Below, in pieces: positions 34,464 to 46,375 of a DNA stretch of 64,000 nt. The notes beneath the pieces are model-generated. The model had not been told where the DNA came from. It saw nothing but the letters and a program-made list of their open reading frames with translations, and ran no database searches. This stretch comes from Chamaecrista fasciculata. Taxonomy: Eukaryota; Streptophyta; Magnoliopsida; Fabales; Fabaceae. Both the position numbers and the translations under genes were made by a program. The stretch covers positions 1 through 64,000 of the forward strand of contig QANZ01050193.1 of assembly GCA_003254925.1 (NCBI GenBank). Direction: 5' to 3'. Numbering within the stretch: position 1 is the first letter of the stretch; each line of letters opens with the position of its first letter.

Positions 34464-36124
34464 TTCCACACTACACAGGATGCAGCCACAACCAGTGATT
34501 GAAAATGCAGTGTGAATGAATGAATTGAAGTTAGTATGAAATTCTAAGATGATGATGATGATGACGATGATACGCTATCTGTTGACTTTGAAGTTTGAAG
34601 AGCGACGCTAATAAATTGAAATTGGCGTTCGAGGCTGCTTCTATCATTTCTTTAATCGGAAGATTTCGTATTAATATTTTAATAAAATGGATATGGAATT
34701 CATTGGATCTTCGTCGGATATTCAGTTTCGAATTGAAATTCCATACTCCATACTCCATGGCCAACATTTAAGTTCGACGAATCTGCACTGTGATTTTAAA
34801 ATTGAAACGTGATTCATAGACAAAGAAATAACGCCAATCTCTTCAATCATAAGCAAGTGAATTAAAGCACGGAAACAAATAAGATCTGAAAATGGAATCA
34901 AAATAATGTAAATTAACAGACAGATCGCTGTCATTTTGAAACCTTTATCTGTTTTATCCTCTGCTTCACAATTCTCTCCATCGGCTAAGTGAATATTCTT
35001 CAGTCTTTTGGTCAAATTTTCATTTAGAGTAAACTAATATTTTAGTCCCTTAAAAATTACCAAGTTAACAACTCGATGCCAGATAGATTAAAATATATAA
35101 TTTAATCTTTGAAACATCAAAACAATATACTAATTAATCTTTTTATAAATTAAATAATATATTATTTTACTATTTCAATGGTTAAAAAATATATCATTTT
35201 GATTTTTCAGATCTTTTAAAGACTGAATTGACAATTGATCTTTTAATTTAGTTGAAATATTTAATTTAAGGCCAAAACCCTATTTTGATCTCTAAAGTTT
35301 TTTTCTTTGATCCTTAATAAATTTCACAATTGATCATTAACTATTAAATAAAATTATATCTCTATTATTTCAAATCCGTTGAAATCAAAACTACACATTA
35401 AATTTAATGAGTTCTTTTTCTATTCAATTAGAGTAAAATAAACTTAGTCATAGTCTCTATTATTTGCTTATTTCATAAACTTAGTCATATTTCTCAAGTT
35501 TTAAATCTGAATTACAAAAAATATCAAACAATACTCCAAAATGAGTTTACTAAACTGCCCAAGTGAACAAAAAATAACTTGCCATTTGCCAATAATAATC
35601 TATGACTATATAACCACGTTACACTTCAAGCTAAACTTTTGATCAGCTTCACATACAGAAAAGATATAGACGGGAAAAAATGGAAAAGCTTTAAAACATC
35701 TCGTTCAATTTTAAAAGACCATTATGGACCCACAAAAAAAATTAAAGACCATTTTCCTGCAAGTGGCCCAAACAAAAAACAAATCAACAACAGACTACAG
35801 TCAACTATAGACTACAGTTAATCTACTGTACAGGAAAATCAGAGAACACTGAATAATAATTTAAAACAAAAAAAAAGAGAGAGAGAGCCTAAGGATACAC
35901 TTGAGAAGGATATCCCAGATTACATTTTTCTGCGGTGTTAGCGGATACTGTGATACCCTATTTTTCCGGATTCAAAGCATACACTGCAGATAAAACAGTC
36001 ACTACAATATCTACTACTACTGGTAGTAGTCCTAACACTTTGCACTTTTCTCATTAACAGATTTACTCTGAGAATCTCCTACACCATTTCAATATTCTAC
36101 GAACTGCAATATCCATTATCCAGC
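34464..36124. other. Region between PLD-like 5' end and NPY-like 3' end, no gene seen
   Basis: 34464-34760 is probably the PLD-like promoter and leader. Near 35028 the motif GAGTAAACTA followed by TTTAGTCCC resembles the termini of the repeats at 1-505 and 45215, perhaps a stray element end. The rest is AT-rich. 35830-36124 is probably the 3' untranslated part of the NPY-like gene. Confidence 0.45.
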
Positions 36125-39100
36125 CTAAGAAATAGAATGCCTCCTGTGTCTAGAAGATGAACCAGAAGATTTTGTGTCACCTGGGATTAAAGAAGTTGGG
36201 CTATTTGAACTCCCTGAGGTCTCAGAGCTCCTGTTCTCTCCTTGTCCTTTACTACCCACATTCCATAATTTATCAAAGATTCTCCTTGATCGCGATGGCA
36301 ATAATTGCATCCCACTTCTGCTGTTTTTGCTGTTCTTCTTGCTTAGCTTCTCATCTTTCATCTTCAAATGACTCATCTGGTTCCTCAGGGATTGGCACTT
36401 CTCTCCCACTGTTTTCTCACATTCTTCATCATGCTTACATGAATTCTTGTTATTACCAATGGCTTGAACGGTGGCTGAAGCTCTAAGCTGCTCAAAATAG
36501 AGAACCTGCACTACTACACGAAGAGGAAGGCGCTCATTCTGTGCAGCATGCATCGATGCATCCACCGAGAGTTTCCTCACATCCATATGCCCACATATAT
36601 TTTTCCTTTCAGCTTTTGTCAAATTTGGGTGCTCCTGAACGCACAAAAAGAGGAAAAAACTCGTCAGTTGGAGACAAAGTCATTTTTCTGTCATTTTTTA
36701 TTGTTCAATTCTTACCTATAAGAGAAAACTTGTTTTTTAGTCTTTAAATATGTGAGAAACAACGATTTAATCCTTAGATATTAGAAATATATGTTTTGGT
36801 CTCTGTTTTTTTTACAAATCTCGATAATTAGTCCCAGGATAACATTTTATTGACAAGATATTTTATGTTTTAAAAATAATTAAAGAACAAAAAGTTCATT
36901 TCTAAGATTTAGGAACTAAATCACAGTTTTGGAACAAATTCAGGGACTAAAAAATATATGAACTCTAGCTATATCAGTTGGCATACAGAGGTAGTGAGTT
37001 TTAACTCGTCTCCTATTAAGAGGGAAGGAATGTGCTCATTATCCTATTGTTAGCCATTATTATTATTTTCTTTTACCATTAGAGAACTGCTCTAAGTATA
37101 TTGAACTTTCTCTTGCTGCAAGCATTGCTCAAACAGACAAGCTTTTGCATATAAATGTTGAAGATTATAAACAATATCAAGGAGGATATTAAAAAAAAAA
37201 AAGCTTACCTTCAAGTAAATGTCGATAGCCCTGTACAGACCATCATGATTTGGTCTAGCAAACCCTGGAACTGATTGTGACAATTCAAGGAAACTAGAGA
37301 TACTGAGATTAGGATCATGCGCGATTTCTGCAAGATAACCATCCACCAACTTGCCAATATTTACTAACGTCCTATGCCCAAAAATGGCTTTATTATCTTT
37401 GTTCTCAGTAACTTCCCTATCACAGCTTCCCTTCTCATTCATGTACTGATGCAGAAGACATTGTACCAACTGAACATCATATATGGTACTTTGAGGTGAT
37501 CTAGCAGGAATCAATAAATCTTTGACAGAAGCTTCATGCAATTTTTGGCAGATGCTCTGTATCAATTCTTCTTTCAATGACTCATCTGCTCCAACTAATA
37601 TTGCCACTTTCAGTAGTTTTAGCAAGAAGCTACATGAACATCCCAAACCATTTTCAGATGGCAATAGACACACAATTGTTTCTATCAGAGATTTGTTTCT
37701 CCATGCATGAGCTTCAGAAACCAATGCATCAACAGAATCAGGCAACCACCTAACTGCATAGATTTTTAGAGCCTCCCCAATGACAACACCGTCCATTCTT
37801 CCCTTTGATTTCACAGCAATCATTACTCGTCTATAAAGATCAATGTCCAGCTCACATATATCTTCAATCCACCAGTCCTTGGGGACAGACTCGATTTTCT
37901 CTTGAAAGGTCATCTTGTGCTCAATAATTTTATCAGGCTCCGTTAATTTCCGGTTATAAGTATAGGACCATGTGATATTTGCTGGGTCCACTGATGTTTT
38001 AGAAGCTATGGAATCTACACATCGGCCAATGATTTTAAGGTCCTCAGACCATGGCAAAAGAGAATTAGTAGTTTGCAGAACAATTATGGAATCCTTCCAG
38101 CTGCGAAAGATGCTAGAGTTAAGAAACACCTCAATTTTAAAAACTAAGTTTCCCCTATCGATGTCCTCAGTCATCTTGAGGTACTCGGCTGCACAGCGAG
38201 CAGCCACAACATTGTAAGCATTGAGAGTAACAGTCATTCCGTAGCAGAATTTCGCGCATATTTCAAAAGCCTTGGGCCCTCCAGGAAAATCGACCAGGAA
38301 AACTTCATCAGAATCTTCTTCATTAGCCTTCAATACCAGCTTCTGCAAATGGTTGCTCTTGGACAGCAGAGGGAACTACAACTCATGACAATTCAAATGA
38401 TGAAACGGTCCTATAATAACTATGACTTCCTAGACATATAATGGTAACCATTTGGTAAAACAGGTCAATGGTAGGATTATAGAAAAAGCAAGTACCTTGT
38501 GAAGGTAAAACTTCACTTCGCCAACATTAATGACAACATCTGTAGCAAGTTCAGATGACACGTACCTGAATAAAATGGAATTGGCATACAAAGATGGTAA
38601 ATAAAGGCAAATTTTCCAAGGGATTACAAAAAGAAAAAAAAAAGGAATGTCACCAAAAGAAACCCCATATAATTAACCTTACACAGGGCATGAAAGATTC
38701 GTATCACAACTCATACATAATTTCGATAAAAATTAGTCATCAACATTGCGCCAGAAACTTTCAGCCAATTCCCTACTTTTAGATATAGTGTTTATTCCAT
38801 TTCCACAAGACCTTAAAAGTTAAAACGGGTTTGGATTCTAAAGTACTTTACAAGATAAAAAGTAGAAGAGAGATAAGAAGAAATAAAAAGATAAACCTTA
38901 TAAACAAAACAATGTAGTGTATACATCTACACTTCTCTTTCAAGCGGCCTGAAAAGTCACCAAATAATATAGTACTGGTGAATATTACATGCTAAAGCTT
39001 CTTAGTTGTAGGAAATATAATAAAGCTATACAACTAATAATATTGTTAACAGCGGCTTTGCATACTGTTATCATTGAATATGATGAGCATTCAATGTAAC

Positions 39101-39760
39101 TTTGTCATAGTTGGACCACAAACTGACTTATAAAAAGAAAAATTCACAGTTTGAAGGGGTGGACCACCTCCTTCTAAAAGCCTTATTGCGCTTCGTTCCT
39201 TCCTTTTCTTTCTGTCACCGGCAATTAAATATTACCATCGTGATTAATTATTTAATTATTAATTTTTGTGAGACATTCATGAAGATATCTATCGTTTCCG
39301 TAATCTAAACTAAACATCACTTCTAGTGTAAAATGGAATAGTTACACAGAAAGAGACCAAGGCTCGTTCATTCTGGTTTTCAACGCTTTCAGGAATATAC
39401 CATCAAATCGAGGTGTCTCAGATCCAAATGCATCTCAGTTCGAATTCAATGATAAACGAGCAAACAATATTTATATGAATTAATTGGCTTCGGACAACTA
39501 TCACGACAACAAAAATCCAAGACAAAAGCATAAAATTCATTGATAATCTAACAACGAAACAGATAAAACAACATCGAGACAGAGTCTTACTAGAATCCAC
39601 CACTACAACGAAAGTCATGGAAAATAGAAGAACCTCCAGTAGGTGATCAAAGATAAAGAAATGAAGAGAAAACTGTCAAAGGGTTTTTCAAGTCTCACCT
39701 TATAGACTTCCCATCAGCTTGAAGAGCATCAGGCTTCGAACCTAACTTCATAAACTTCAT
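36125..39760 (-). CDS. BTB/POZ and NPH3 domain protein, NPY (NAKED PINS IN YUC) type
   Basis: Four exons read leftward: 39760-39699, 38565-38496, 38375-37209 and 36634-36125. They give 602 residues. NPY proteins act at the plasma membrane with AGC kinases in auxin-driven organ formation and PIN polarity. Phototropism relatives (NPH3) serve as CUL3 adaptors. The opening [20 protein letters not shown] is the NPY signature. The BTB domain covers about 28-130: [20 protein letters not shown], then [20 protein letters not shown]. The NPH3 domain runs from about 195 to 480, including [40 protein letters not shown] and [19 protein letters not shown]. The C-terminal tail is Ser-rich and basic, as in NPY members. 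The intron positions after 'SIR' and 'YLHK' are usual for the family. The intron between exons 3 and 4 carries a small MITE. Which Arabidopsis NPY is closest is not resolved. Confidence 0.94.
36735..36960. mobile_element. MITE-like inverted repeat inside an NPY-gene intron, about 225 bp
   Basis: 'TTTTTAGTCTTTAAATATGT' on the left faces '...TTCAGGGACTAAAAAATATA' on the right. Inner phrases 'GATTTAATCCTTAGATATTA' and 'CTAAGATTTAGGAACTAAAT' also pair. It lies wholly within the last intron of the NPY-type gene. No duplication was resolved. Confidence 0.5.
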
Positions 39761-40860
39761 GTTCCCTCAAATTAAAACCAAATACAACCGTGGAAAGATC
39801 TTCAGATTAAACGACAAATTACTCCTTCGATACCTCTGAAGCGGGCCATACTTCCAGAAAAATAGTACCTACAACGACGGAGGGATTATTACTATGAACC
39901 TCTGTTACCAAGTCACGGTTCAGAGAAACTCAAGCTCAGAAATGGCGTTTCCCAGAAGAATGCGCTCTCTCACACGCTACTATACGCTCCAGACCACAAT
40001 AAACAAACATTGTACTGGAAAAATGAATGCCTCACACACCGATGACTCGTTTTTCGTGTTGGTTTTTCCCATTGATCTCTAATACAACAACACACAAACA
40101 CACACATATGATGGCATTGATGACGATACAACAAGAAGGAATAGTTGGAAAGCAGAAGCAAAAGAGGTTTATGGTTTAACCCGGAATATCTCGAGGTTGG
40201 AAAAAAGGAGAGAGCACTTATGATGACTTGTTGGAAAGAGGAGAGAAAACGTAGTAATTAATTGTTTATTTATCAAGATGACTCTGAGCTCTGGTATGAA
40301 GTTGTTTACGCACAGAGAAAAATGTCGTCAGAATAGGGATAGAGTCGTTTCGAAGAAAAAGGTAAATGGCGTCAGAAATATTAATGAAAATTAAAGAAAA
40401 TGAATTAATTATGACAGTGGAATTAAATCCTCGCCGCCTTTGCTTTAAATTATCCTGAACCGCTGAAGATAGTGAAGAAAGAAGAAGATCTCCTTCCTAT
40501 GGCGCAAATCTCAATGGGGATAGATAGATAGATAGATGGACATTGAATTGAATGGAAGATTGAAGATAGTTATACTCTCTCCTCTATCTTATCAACGATA
40601 TATGTATCATGTTCATGTATGTATGTGTGATACATGTATGTATGATGGATGGTTTCATTGATGGTCTGACGAAATTGTCTCTCCAAGGCTCCAAGCTATG
40701 AAATGAGCATGAAAAGAGAGAAGAGAAGAAGAAGAGGAGAGAGAAAAAGAGAGGGAAAGTTAGAGAGAGAGAGAGAGAGAGAGAATAGTGTATAGTAGTG
40801 TACAGTGTTGTGTATAGGTAGTAGGGGACTGTGTTACAGGGTGGCTCAGATGGCTTTTTA
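39761..40860 (-). promoter_or_regulatory. 5' leader and promoter region of the NPY-type gene
   Basis: This upstream sequence carries a GATA-type run at about 40525-40538 and a (GA)n run at 40762-40794. On the gene's strand the latter is (TC)n, the pyrimidine repeat often seen near plant transcription starts. Short plus-strand frames such as 39894-40082 have no family match and lie in this leader. An additional 5' untranslated exon is possible but not shown. Confidence 0.45.
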
Positions 40861-42949
40861 TGAGGCCTTTATGCCGTTAAAGCACGCCATCCCTTTTTTA
40901 GACTATTTTGTCCCTACTCTTTCCTCTTAATTCCCCATTATGCCCCTTCGTCCCCACTAGCAACTGCACACGCGTTCCTTCCTTTAAATGACACGTGTTC
41001 CATTGCTCATCATGCTCCTTACGTGATCACAATGTCATTTTCTGTTTCTTTTTCCTTTTTTTTTCTTTATGGAATCATTATATCACATCGATGCAGGTTA
41101 ATTAATTACATTTTGGTATGCCATTTTAATTTCTTTTGATTCAATCACCTAATATATATAACTTTTCTTTTATATATAGGCCATATGTAACTATTTATAA
41201 TTGTTCTCCTTCTTCCTTCCAACGTTTTATATATCACAAACCTTGCTTGTCATTTATTTAAAACAAAAAAAAAGCTATTTGTTTGTTAAAGTATAACTTT
41301 TTAATATAATTCTATTGACTCCTTTATTTTTACTTTTTCTTCCTTTTATTAATTTAATTATTGGATGATTATTGTGAAATTTCTAATTCTATCATACTTA
41401 TTGTAAGATTTCAATTACGAGAATAAATAGTATAAATTATACCTTCAACTATTGAATGGTTAACTCATATATCTTTCAAGGATAATTTTACATATTTATT
41501 CAGTTATAAAATATAATATTAAAAATATATAATTATAATCAAATTAAATATATTGATTTAAATTTAATGACAAATACTATTGATTTAAATTTAATGACAA
41601 ATACTATCTGTTTATAAAATTATTAAAGTAGACACGAAGTAACTTAAACAATACTTTATTGAAATGTTTAAGTTGTGGAGATATACAAAATTGACCGTGT
41701 GAAGCTCGTTAGTAGTTAGGATGGATTTAGATTTTCCCACCTTGAAAATGTATGGGGTTTCATGGTTTGTTTGTTGTACAGCAAAAACCATAAAATAATA
41801 ATAAAAAAAGATTGAACACCTTATAACAATCTCAAGTCCCTTTTGATCGCAATATATATATATGAACCATTATGATATAATTAATTAAATGTACGATAGC
41901 TATTTCGTTTTGTTTGCTAGTAAATTACATGAATTGTTTTATGATAGTTGGTTATACATTTTATACCTCATCTCAGTTCAAATAAATTTTTATGTTTACA
42001 GTAAGATTCGCCAGTGATAATATAGTTCACAAAATTCTTAGAACTATATATTTTTTTATTTGATATAATTAATTGTATATGATAATTTTTTCGGTATATG
42101 TCTGGTTGTAAATAGTAAAATCAATATAACAAATATATGATGTATTCCTTTAAATAGTAGACATATAGTATTTCAAACAGGATGAAATTTTAGTATATGA
42201 TGACAATTGAAATAGATGGATTGATTATACACTTCATTTTAGTATATTTATGGTTATGCATGGCAGCGAGACAATGGTATTTATATAACATAACCATAAT
42301 TTTGGAAGTTTGATTTAGGGGGTATGGCATATAGTCTTATTACTCGTAATAGATGATTTGCAAGGAACCACATACTCTTTCAATAATCAAACTAGTATAT
42401 ATAAAGCAAGAAAGTGAGAATGAGGATTAAGGATAAAGAGAATAATACATTTTTCAATAAATAAACAAAGAAAAGATATATATATATATATATATATAAT
42501 GATGAAGTATATGCAATTGCGAGTGGTTGAACTTTGAAGTGAGATATGGGACTCGTAAGAGTTATTATAGTTTAAGCATGATTGACCTACAATTCAGGCT
42601 AATTCTTATCATTATATGATAAATTATATGATAGCTTTAGCCATAAATTATAATTATATGAGAAATATCCATTCATATAGTTTGAATATATGATTTTACA
42701 TTTAATAATAGGCGTATGGAACTAGAGATCAATATGATTGTTTATCAATTTCCATTGTCAATTATGAATGATTGTTCATCTTTTTCTCCGGCGAAAGTCC
42801 TCAGCTTAGCGACACATCCTGATTCCTCAAACAACTTTTGCAGTTTAGTCCACTACCTCCTAAATACTTCACAAGCTCCTAATCACGGGAGGAGGAGAAA
42901 GCGACGAATTAAATCACGGGAGGAAGAAGAAGATGACGATACAATGTTT
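40861..42949. other. Intergenic, no gene seen
   Basis: AT-rich spacer with a perfect 27-bp tandem duplication at 41551-41604 (unit opening TATTGATTTAAATTT) and an AT run at about 42476-42499. The frame at 42716-42952 ends in Arg/Glu-rich low complexity and matches nothing I know. Confidence 0.5.
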
Positions 42950-43389
42950 TAGTTCCGGACCCATTTTTATTCATGTCAAGAAAAAAAGATACATCAGCAT
43001 TTCTTCATTTCACTCATAGGTCCCTGACCCATTTTTAGTCTATTATTCTTAATTCTCCCTCTTTTTTATCATATTCATTTATTTTAGTCCCAAATCTCAA
43101 AATAAAATTATATAGTGTCCCAAAACTCTTATAAACATTCCAATTTAGTCCTTAAAAATATTAAAAACCCTACACCTTAAAACTCCAAACTCTAAACTCT
43201 AAAAAAAGTCTGAGTCGAACAATTAGGTCATTGACCCATTCTTATCTCATTATGCTCATTTCCCCCTTTTTTTTATTATTTTCATTCATTTTAGTCTAAA
43301 ATCCTCAAAATAAAATTGTAAACTGTCCCAAAACGCTTCCAAACATTCCAATTTAGTCCTTAAAAATATTAAAAACCCTAAACCCAATC

Positions 43390-43548
43390 AATTACTCGTG
43401 TGAAAATGTTCAATTTTATGATCAACTTCTTGATGAGTGTTCGTCTGATGGAGATTGCGGTTCTGGGCTATACTGCTTCTCTTGCCCACTAGGATTCTCT
43501 GGCAATGGGTGTGTGAGATCAACCATTACAGATCAGTTTAAGCTCATT
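43390..43548 (+). pseudogene. Captured exon of a plant PI-PLC X-domain-containing protein
   Basis: In one frame the sequence reads NYSCENVQFYDQLLDECSSD, then GDCGSGLYCFSC, then GNGCVRSTITDQFKLI, and ends at a GTAAG splice-donor-like site. This is the Cys-rich N-terminal region of plant PLC-X-domain proteins (the At5g67130-like group), which directly precedes the X domain. None of the catalytic X domain follows; instead there is a poly-T tract. It is therefore a one-exon fragment of a host gene lying between transposon arms. The six cysteines are intact. It is unlikely to be functional alone. Confidence 0.72.
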
Positions 43549-43590
43549 GTAAGATTCCTCCCACTCGCTTTCTTTTTTTTTTTTTTTTTT

Positions 43591-43593
43591 NNN
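43591..43593. other. N gap in a poly-T run (others at 44238 and 47481)
   Basis: Three unknown bases interrupt a run of T at about 43573-43613. Single Ns interrupt a poly-C run at 44238 and a long poly-T run at 47481. All three lie in homopolymers, so the true tract lengths are uncertain and these are probably base-calling or gap-closing artefacts. Confidence 0.9.
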
Positions 43594-44134
43594 TTCTTTT
43601 TTTTTTTTTTTTTGACTCCTTCTTGAAATAAATGCTTAAATTGCATCAACGACCACAATTCAACACCCAAGAAACAAAGAACATTAGAATTTCTTTGACA
43701 TTGTTTCACCCTAATCCCAGTCAATCTCAAATCATCATCTTCTTTCTCCTCCTCCCAAAACCCAGTCAATCATCATCAACATCATCAACCCCAAATCCTC
43801 AATTTCAATTTCAGATCTGTGAAAAGCTGACATGATGGTGGACGATGATGGCGGAGACGAGACGAAGAAGATGGGTTCCGATGAGAGAGCAGAGAGTTAA
43901 GGATATTGTGGCCAGAAATGTTGCGGCTGTGATGTTTGTTTGAATCTAATTATGGCGGACGATATGATGATGGCAGAGACGAGACGGAGAAGATGTAGAT
44001 TGGAAGATGAAGATTAAAATAAAAAAAAATTAAGGGATTTAGAGATTAAAAAAAATTAGGAATTTATGTTAATTAAATTGGGGAAATGAAGATGAAGATT
44101 AAAAAAATTTAACTTTTAAGGGGTGATACATCAC

Positions 44135-44690
44135 TATTTGGGCGTACGTAACCTTCGCACCGGGCCCCTCCAAGACCGACAAGGCGCGCTGGGGCCCATA
44201 CGAACATCATAGGCGGCCGTGCCCCCCCCCCCCCCCCNTGGGCACAGCGTGCGCCTCCGGACTTGCTCGCAGTCACCCACGACTGTCCAGTCCCGCAAAC
44301 TTCGCTGAGGGAGATCGTGGGCTACGACCTTGGTTACACCCACGATCTCCAGTTGCCTGGCGCCCGCCCAGCAAGACGACACGCAATCACCCACGATTGC
44401 CTTGCTCCGCAAATCTCGGTCTCCACCATCTCCGCTGGTGGAGACCGTGTCTGGCTACGTGGTCCGCCCCGCGCGCTGACCACCTCTCTCCCCCTGCTCT
44501 ATAAATAGAGCTCAACTCAGCAGTTTAAGGTCAGCTACTCTTTACACTTCAGAATTCTCTTACACCCATATCTCTCTCTTACTAACTTGAGCGTCGGAGT
44601 ACTCTTCGCAGGCCCCCTGTGAAGCTCTTGCAGGTTCTTGTTCGATCCTTGGCTCTAGCAGCCCACATTCGGTGAACTAGGTAAGTGCAA
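44135..44690 (+). mobile_element. LTR fragment, probably Ty3/gypsy (Tat-like), broken
   Basis: This is the only GC-rich block in the window outside genes. It has a CTATAAATAG promoter box at about 44499-44508 and, about 80 bases later, the phrase TTGAGCGTCGGAGT. That phrase is familiar to me from LTRs of plant Ty3/gypsy elements of the Tat group. No internal retroelement domains or partner LTR are in the window. It is a fossil piece lodged between MULE-like arms; the lineage assignment is from memory and moderate. Confidence 0.5.
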
Positions 44691-44979
44691 CCCATTTTCT
44701 AGTTTATCAAGGGGGTTTAGGGATTTAGATTTTATAGAGTTTAGGGTTTTTAATATTTTTAAGGACTAAATTTGAATGTTTGAAAGAGTTTTTGGACACT
44801 TTACAATTTTATTTTGAGAATTTGAGACTAAAATAAATGAGGATGATGACAAAGAGGAGGAATTCAGAATAATGGAATAAAAATGTGTTAGAAGCCTAAC
44901 TGCTCAACTCATACTTTTTGTTTTTTTTTTTAATGTATATGCTGAGGTGGCGTTAATTACACTTGTAGCAATTTTTTTT

Positions 44980-45215
44980 CAGGTTAACCGGTGCTAACGT
45001 GGCAGTTAACGTGCCACATCAACACTTAACGGTCCAAGTCAATTAACTAATGGCCACCTCAGCTTTTTTTGGGACGGTTGGTTGACGGAGGGACTAACTT
45101 GCCCAACGGTCGTATAATTCGAGGACCAATTCTTCTATTTCCTTAATCCAGGGACCAAATGCAAAGCGCCTGTATAATCCAGGAATCGGAACGCTAGTTT
45201 ACTCTATATTTATAT
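44980..45215. mobile_element. MULE-like repeat end, sibling of the one at 1-505
   Basis: GTGCTAACGTGGCAGTTAAC, 'CACTTAACGGTCC', 'GAGGGACTAACTTGC' and 'CGAGGACCAATTCTT' follow the same order as at 310-505, and both copies end in TAGTTTACTC. It directly follows the composite element at 42950-44905 and may be its true right end. Confidence 0.5.
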
Positions 45216-45314
45216 ATCGAGTATATAGATTTAATTAAATGAAAAAAAAGAGGGCAGAGATGACATCTTGCTTTGGGTTGCTCATACTAATTAAATTAAA
45301 TACATACTACTTTT

Positions 45315-45490
45315 AACCAATCTTCTAGTGGTTAGCTCACTAGGTCGCTTCAGCAAGTGTCAGGGGTTCGATCCCCGCCTTGTGTATGCAGCAACCAATT
45401 AGTCAGTAACAAACCCTTAAATAGAGCTCAGATCCGCAGAGGATTAGTCCTTAGCTCAACGGGCTGGAGGATACTTTGGGCAACCAAAAA
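45315..45490 (+). mobile_element. tRNA-derived SINE, 176 bp, with perfect 17-bp target duplication
   Basis: The head holds pol III boxes: A-like TAGTGGTTAGCTCACTAGG and B-like GGGGTTCGATCCCCGCC, at tRNA spacing. The body ends GGATACTTTGGGCAACC plus a run of A. The direct repeat AAATACATACTACTTTT lies at 45298-45314 and 45491-45507 without a mismatch, showing recent insertion by a LINE-type mechanism. A similar but older element may lie at 8455-8635. The frame at 45357-45557 is not a gene. Confidence 0.9.
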
Positions 45491-45507
45491 AAATACATAC
45501 TACTTTT

Positions 45508-45857
45508 CTCACGAAAAAATAAAAATAAAAAATACATACTATTTTACACCAACCTGAAGGTTACTCATAATATCAAATCTGATTAAGTTTTTAAAGTTAG
45601 TTTTTACTAAAAACATAAATAAATAATATATTTTTCATATATTTTTTAATAAATGAATGAGTAGAATAAAATAGTTTTTTCGTATTTGAGCTTGAAAGAG
45701 TCATATTCAATAGTTTGGAGTAAAATGAAACATTTTGTCAATATTTAGGAGCATATTTTAACATAATAGACCAAAATGAACTTTAACCAATTAAATAATT
45801 TATTAAAGCGTTGGTATATAATCAAATTAAGAACGGAATGATGAGTGAGAGGTGAAG

Positions 45858-45888
<31 letters not shown>

Positions 45889-46367
45889 ACTATAATATTT
45901 TAGACTTTTAATAGTGATTATTGAATTCGTTGCTATGCGAGCATTGTTTGCGATCAGTTCAAGTTCTTGGTATGTGATCGATCTTGCTTCATTCTTAGTT
46001 ATTGATTCTTTCCTTCTGATCGAGTTATGATAGATTAATAATTTAATATTGGTAGGCGAGCATTGTTTGCGATCAGTTCGTTCTTGGACGCTAGGGAGTT
46101 TCAGAAAGAATATATATATCAATATTTGTACGTGATCGATCTTGCTTCATTCTTAGTTAGTCATTCTTTCCTTCCGATCGAGTTCTGATTTATTAATATT
46201 CGTAGAATGAGGGTTAAGATTTAGAGTATTATGGTTTATGTTATCTTAAACATTCTTCTATTATCTTTTAAATTAAATCATCTTGATTCATCTGATTTTA
46301 TTTTCAATTATCTGTATATTTCTCTCATTTTGTAAAATTGTTGCACTTTAAAATGATGTTTACTTGT
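45508..46367. repeat. Intergenic, with a two-copy direct repeat at about 45937-46200
   Basis: The phrase GCGAGCATTGTTTGCGATCA occurs at 45937 and again at 46056. 'GTGATCGATCTTGCTTCATT' occurs near 45975 and 46132, each followed by 'TTCTTAGTTA' and 'TTCTTTCCTTC'. So a unit of about 120-160 bp is duplicated in tandem with a small insertion in the second copy. An AT run lies at about 45859-45885. No gene is supported; the 45745-46122 frame is the repeat read backwards. Confidence 0.6.
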
Positions 46368-46375
46368 CTTTTATA

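Larger units (their letters stand above)
42950..44905. mobile_element. Composite MULE-like element with captured sequences (Pack-MULE candidate)
   Basis: The left arm (about 43010-43390) and the right arm (about 44705-44870) are inverted and share the subterminal sequence of the Pack-MULE at 1903-3787. Phrases include 'TTTAGTCCCAAATCTC', 'ACTGTCCCAAAAC', 'CATTCCAATTTAGTCC' and 'AATATTAAAAACCCTA'. The left arm is internally duplicated, with units at about 43080-43200 and 43280-43390. Between the arms lie a PLC-X-domain protein exon (43390-43548), a poly-T run with an N gap, an unassigned purine-rich stretch (43830-44110) and an LTR piece (44135-44690). The outer ends and a target duplication could not be fixed, so the limits are approximate. 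Confidence 0.6.

Noticed and set aside
36157-36486. 109-codon plus-strand frame
   Set aside because: Shadow of the last exon of the NPY-type gene on the opposite strand.
42716-42952. 78-codon frame before the composite element
   Set aside because: No family match, ends in Arg/Glu low complexity, and no splice or promoter signs.
45357-45557. 66-codon frame
   Set aside because: It lies across the SINE and its 3' duplication.
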